Source of the DNA: Pseudomonas sp. S35 | Lineage (GTDB): Bacteria; Pseudomonadota; Gammaproteobacteria; Pseudomonadales; Pseudomonadaceae | Assembly: GCF_009866765.1 (NCBI RefSeq) | Contig: NZ_CP019431.1 | Coordinates: 3,968,001-4,032,000 of the forward strand | Length of the DNA stretch: 64,000 bases | Direction of reading: 5' to 3' | Shown here: positions 62,006-64,000 of the stretch, one piece after another | How positions within the stretch are numbered: the first letter of the stretch is position 1 | Layout: every line of letters begins with the position of its first letter | Position numbers and translations under genes: made by a program | Notes under the pieces: model-generated | The model's input: only the letters and a program-made list of their open reading frames with translations | What the model was told of the DNA's origin: nothing | Database searches by the model: none

Positions 62006-62751
62006 TATTGCTGATTTCAGATTTGCATCTGATCGATACGCGCCCGGACATTACCCGGGCGTTTCTGGATCTGCTCCACGGCCGCGCCCGTGGCGCCCAG
62101 GCGTTGTACATTCTGGGGGACTTCTTTGAAGCCTGGATTGGCGACGACGGCATGACCCCCTTCCAACGCTCCATTTGCGAGGCTCTGCGTGAGCTGAGCG
62201 ACAGCGGCACCCCGATTTTCATCATGCACGGCAACCGCGACTTCCTGATCGGCAAGGCATTCTGCAAAGCAGCAGGCGCCACCTTGCTCAAGGACCCGAG
62301 TGTCGTGCAGTTGTATGGCGAACCTGTGCTGCTGATGCACGGCGACAGCCTCTGCACCCGCGACCTTGGCTATATGAAGCTGCGGCGCATCCTGCGTAAC
62401 CCGATTGTGCTGTTTATCCTGCGCCACCTGCCCTTGCGTACCCGCCACAAGCTGGCGCGCAAGCTGCGCAGTGAAAGCCGTGCGCAAACACGCATGAAAG
62501 CCAACGACATCGTCGATGTGACGCCCGAGGAAGTCCCACGGGTGATGCAGCGCTTTGGCGTGCGCACCCTGGTCCACGGCCACACCCATCGCCCCGCCAT
62601 TCATAAGTTGCAGATTGGCGAGCAGTCGGCCAAGCGCATTGTGCTGGGGGATTGGGACAAGCAAGGCTGGGCGTTGCAGGTGGATGAGCAAGGGTTTGCG
62701 TTGGCGGCGTTTGATTTTGTGAACCCGCAGTTGGCGCTGCCTGGCGCCTGA
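62002..62751 (+). CDS. lpxH: UDP-2,3-diacylglucosamine diphosphatase LpxH
   Basis: LpxH hydrolyses UDP-2,3-diacylglucosamine to lipid X, the fourth step of lipid A synthesis. The 249-residue metallophosphoesterase has its metal ligands in ISDLHL (Asp7, His9), [11 protein letters not shown] (Asp40), MHGNRDF (Asn78, Arg79), LMHGDS and HGHTHRP. The start is GTG at 62002 overlapping the ppiB stop (GTGA). The pairing with ppiB is standard in Pseudomonas. Confidence 0.96.
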   Translation: MILLISDLHLIDTRPDITRAFLDLLHGRARGAQALYILGDFFEAWIGDDGMTPFQRSICEALRELSDSGTPIFIMHGNRDFLIGKAFCKAAGATLLKDPSVVQLYGEPVLLMHGDSLCTRDLGYMKLRRILRNPIVLFILRHLPLRTRHKLARKLRSESRAQTRMKANDIVDVTPEEVPRVMQRFGVRTLVHGHTHRPAIHKLQIGEQSAKRIVLGDWDKQGWALQVDEQGFALAAFDFVNPQLALPGA

Positions 62752-62771
62752 TCCAATGTGAACAGAGAGCA

Positions 62772-62804
62772 AAATGTGGGAGGGGGCTTGCCCACTCCCA
62801 CATT
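62772..62804. repeat. REP palindrome
   Basis: AAATGTGGGAGGGGG and its complement with one mismatch around CTTG, 20 bases after the lpxH stop. Same family as the palindrome at 29391 and the REPIN at 46925. Confidence 0.9.
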
Positions 62805-62828
62805 TGATTGCATTCCAGCCCTTGCCGA

Positions 62829-64000
62829 TCAGTGCCCCGAAGCAGCCGGCCCCGCTTTTGCGGTAAACGGCGGCTTCGCCAGCCACACCAGCAACATCAA
62901 CGCCATGAACATCCACCCCAGCAACGTGAAGTAATCCACGGTGGACATCATGTACGCCTGGCTGGTGAGGATCTGGTCCAGTTGCGCATAGGCCTTGTGC
63001 CCTGCCCCGCCGAGCGCCTGCAAGGCATCACGGGTGGCCGAGTCGTAGGTAGTCATGTTCTCGCTCATGTACGCATGGTGCTGGTCGGCCCGGCGAATCC
63101 AGATCCAGGTGGTCAGCGACGCCGCGAAGCTGCCGCCCAACGTGCGCAGGAAAGTCGCCAGGCCCGCGCCGTCGGCAATCTGGTGCGGGGGCAGGTCGGA
63201 CATCAGGATGCTCAGGGTCGGCATAAAGAACAGCGCCACGCCAATGCCCATGAACAACTGCACCAGGGCGATGTGGGTGAAGTCCACTTCATTGGTGAAG
63301 CCGGCGCGCATAAAGCAGCTCAGGCCAATCGCCAGGAACGCCAGCCCCGCCAGCAGGCGCAGGTCGAATTTGTGCGCGTACTTGCCCACGAACGGTGACA
63401 TCAGCACCGGCAGGATCCCGATCGGCGCCACCGCCAGGCCAGCCCAGGTGGCGGTGTAGCCCATCTGGGTTTGCAGCCATTGCGGCAGGATCAGGTTGAT
63501 GCCGAAGAAGCCCGCGTAGCCCAGGATCAACACGATGGTGCCGATGCGAAAGTTACGGTGGGCAAACAGGCGCAGGTTGACCACCGGATGCTTGTCGGTC
63601 ATTTCCCAGATGATGAACACCGCCAGGGCAATCACCGAAATCGCCGCGCCGACGATGATGAAGTTGGATTCGAACCAATCCAGGTCGTTGCCCTTGTCGA
63701 GGATGATCTGCAAGGCGCCGACCCCCACGATCAAGCTCAACAACCCGACGTAATCCATCGGCTGGTAACTGGTGACCACCGGGCGCTTCTTCAGTTGCGA
63801 ACGCACCACCATCACCGCAAAGATGCCGATGGGTACATTGATAAAGAAGATCCAAGGCCAGCTGTAGCTGTCGGTGATCCAGCCACCGAGGATGGGCCCC
63901 GCAATCGGCGCGACCACCGTGACCATCGCCAACAACGCCAGGGCCATGCCGCGCCTCGCCGGTGGGTAGACCGCGATCAACAGGGTCTGCGTCATCGGGT
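62829..64000 (-). CDS. EmrB/QacA-type (DHA2) multidrug exporter, C-terminal part
   Basis: The visible 390 residues are the C-terminal part of an EmrB-type exporter, ending at 62829; the frame stays open to the window edge, so the start is outside and the ATG near 63995 should not be trusted. The stretch PPARRGMALALLAMVTVVAP and IAGPILGGWITDSYSWPWIF matches EmrB motif C. In homologous systems it works with an EmrA-like membrane fusion protein; the upstream gene is beyond the window. Confidence 0.9.
   Translation of the reverse strand, partial: PMTQTLLIAVYPPARRGMALALLAMVTVVAPIAGPILGGWITDSYSWPWIFFINVPIGIFAVMVVRSQLKKRPVVTSYQPMDYVGLLSLIVGVGALQIILDKGNDLDWFESNFIIVGAAISVIALAVFIIWEMTDKHPVVNLRLFAHRNFRIGTIVLILGYAGFFGINLILPQWLQTQMGYTATWAGLAVAPIGILPVLMSPFVGKYAHKFDLRLLAGLAFLAIGLSCFMRAGFTNEVDFTHIALVQLFMGIGVALFFMPTLSILMSDLPPHQIADGAGLATFLRTLGGSFAASLTTWIWIRRADQHHAYMSENMTTYDSATRDALQALGGAGHKAYAQLDQILTSQAYMMSTVDYFTLLGWMFMALMLLVWLAKPPFTAKAGPAASGH

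Overview
The window looks like the chromosome of a member of the Pseudomonas fluorescens group. Three things support this: high-GC codon use; housekeeping blocks in Pseudomonas order (nuoG-N; glnS-cysS opposite ppiB-lpxH; a complete Mrp antiporter operon whose subunit A carries a fused MnhB-like end); and repeated extragenic palindromes with a GTGGGAGGGGGCTTGC core. No rRNA, tRNA or CRISPR array was seen. Assignments come from reading motifs and gene order, not from database searches.

Layout. 1-8.3 kb: the 3' part of the respiratory complex I operon (end of nuoG, then nuoHIJKLMN), closed by a strong terminator. 8.4-21.7 kb, minus strand: a type VI secretion operon, tssA-tssB-tssC-hcp-tssE-tssF-tssG-clpV-vgrG-tssK, which stops beside nuoN without tssJ, tssL or tssM. 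21.8-33.3 kb: mixed accessory genes: arylamine N-acetyltransferase, three small Pseudomonas proteins, a DUF3087 membrane protein, two MFS exporters, a DyP-type peroxidase, a GapN-like dehydrogenase, a FUSC membrane protein, a large repeat-domain protein of unknown role and a TetR regulator. 33.3-38.3 kb: a four-gene tripartite ABC exporter (ATPase, MacB-like permease, TolC-like channel, HlyD-like adaptor) divergent from the TetR gene. 38.36-39.73 kb: an intact IS256-family element with 28-bp imperfect ends and an 8-bp target duplication, sitting inside a REP-like repeat.

39.8-50.7 kb, minus strand: a catabolic and uptake operon. Read 5' to 3' it holds an SfnB-like flavin oxidoreductase, a stand-alone C-terminal fragment of the same fold, a DszA/NtaA-type flavin monooxygenase, a shrunken acyl-adenylate-enzyme-like protein, a complete LivGHM-binding protein-LivF transporter and an FAD/NAD(P)-binding oxidoreductase. 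An XRE-cupin regulator lies upstream, facing a DMT-family exporter across a promoter with a perfect palindrome. The simplest reading is uptake and oxidative cleavage of an organosulfur (or related) compound; the substrate is unknown. This operon, with its two reduced proteins and a monooxygenase gene that runs into a REPIN, is the best candidate for unusual biology here.

51.9-57.9 kb: mrpA(B)-C-D-E-F-G, a multisubunit cation/proton antiporter operon. 58.1-62.8 kb: cysS and glnS (minus) opposite ppiB and lpxH (plus). 62.8-64.0 kb: the C-terminal part of an EmrB-type exporter running off the window edge.
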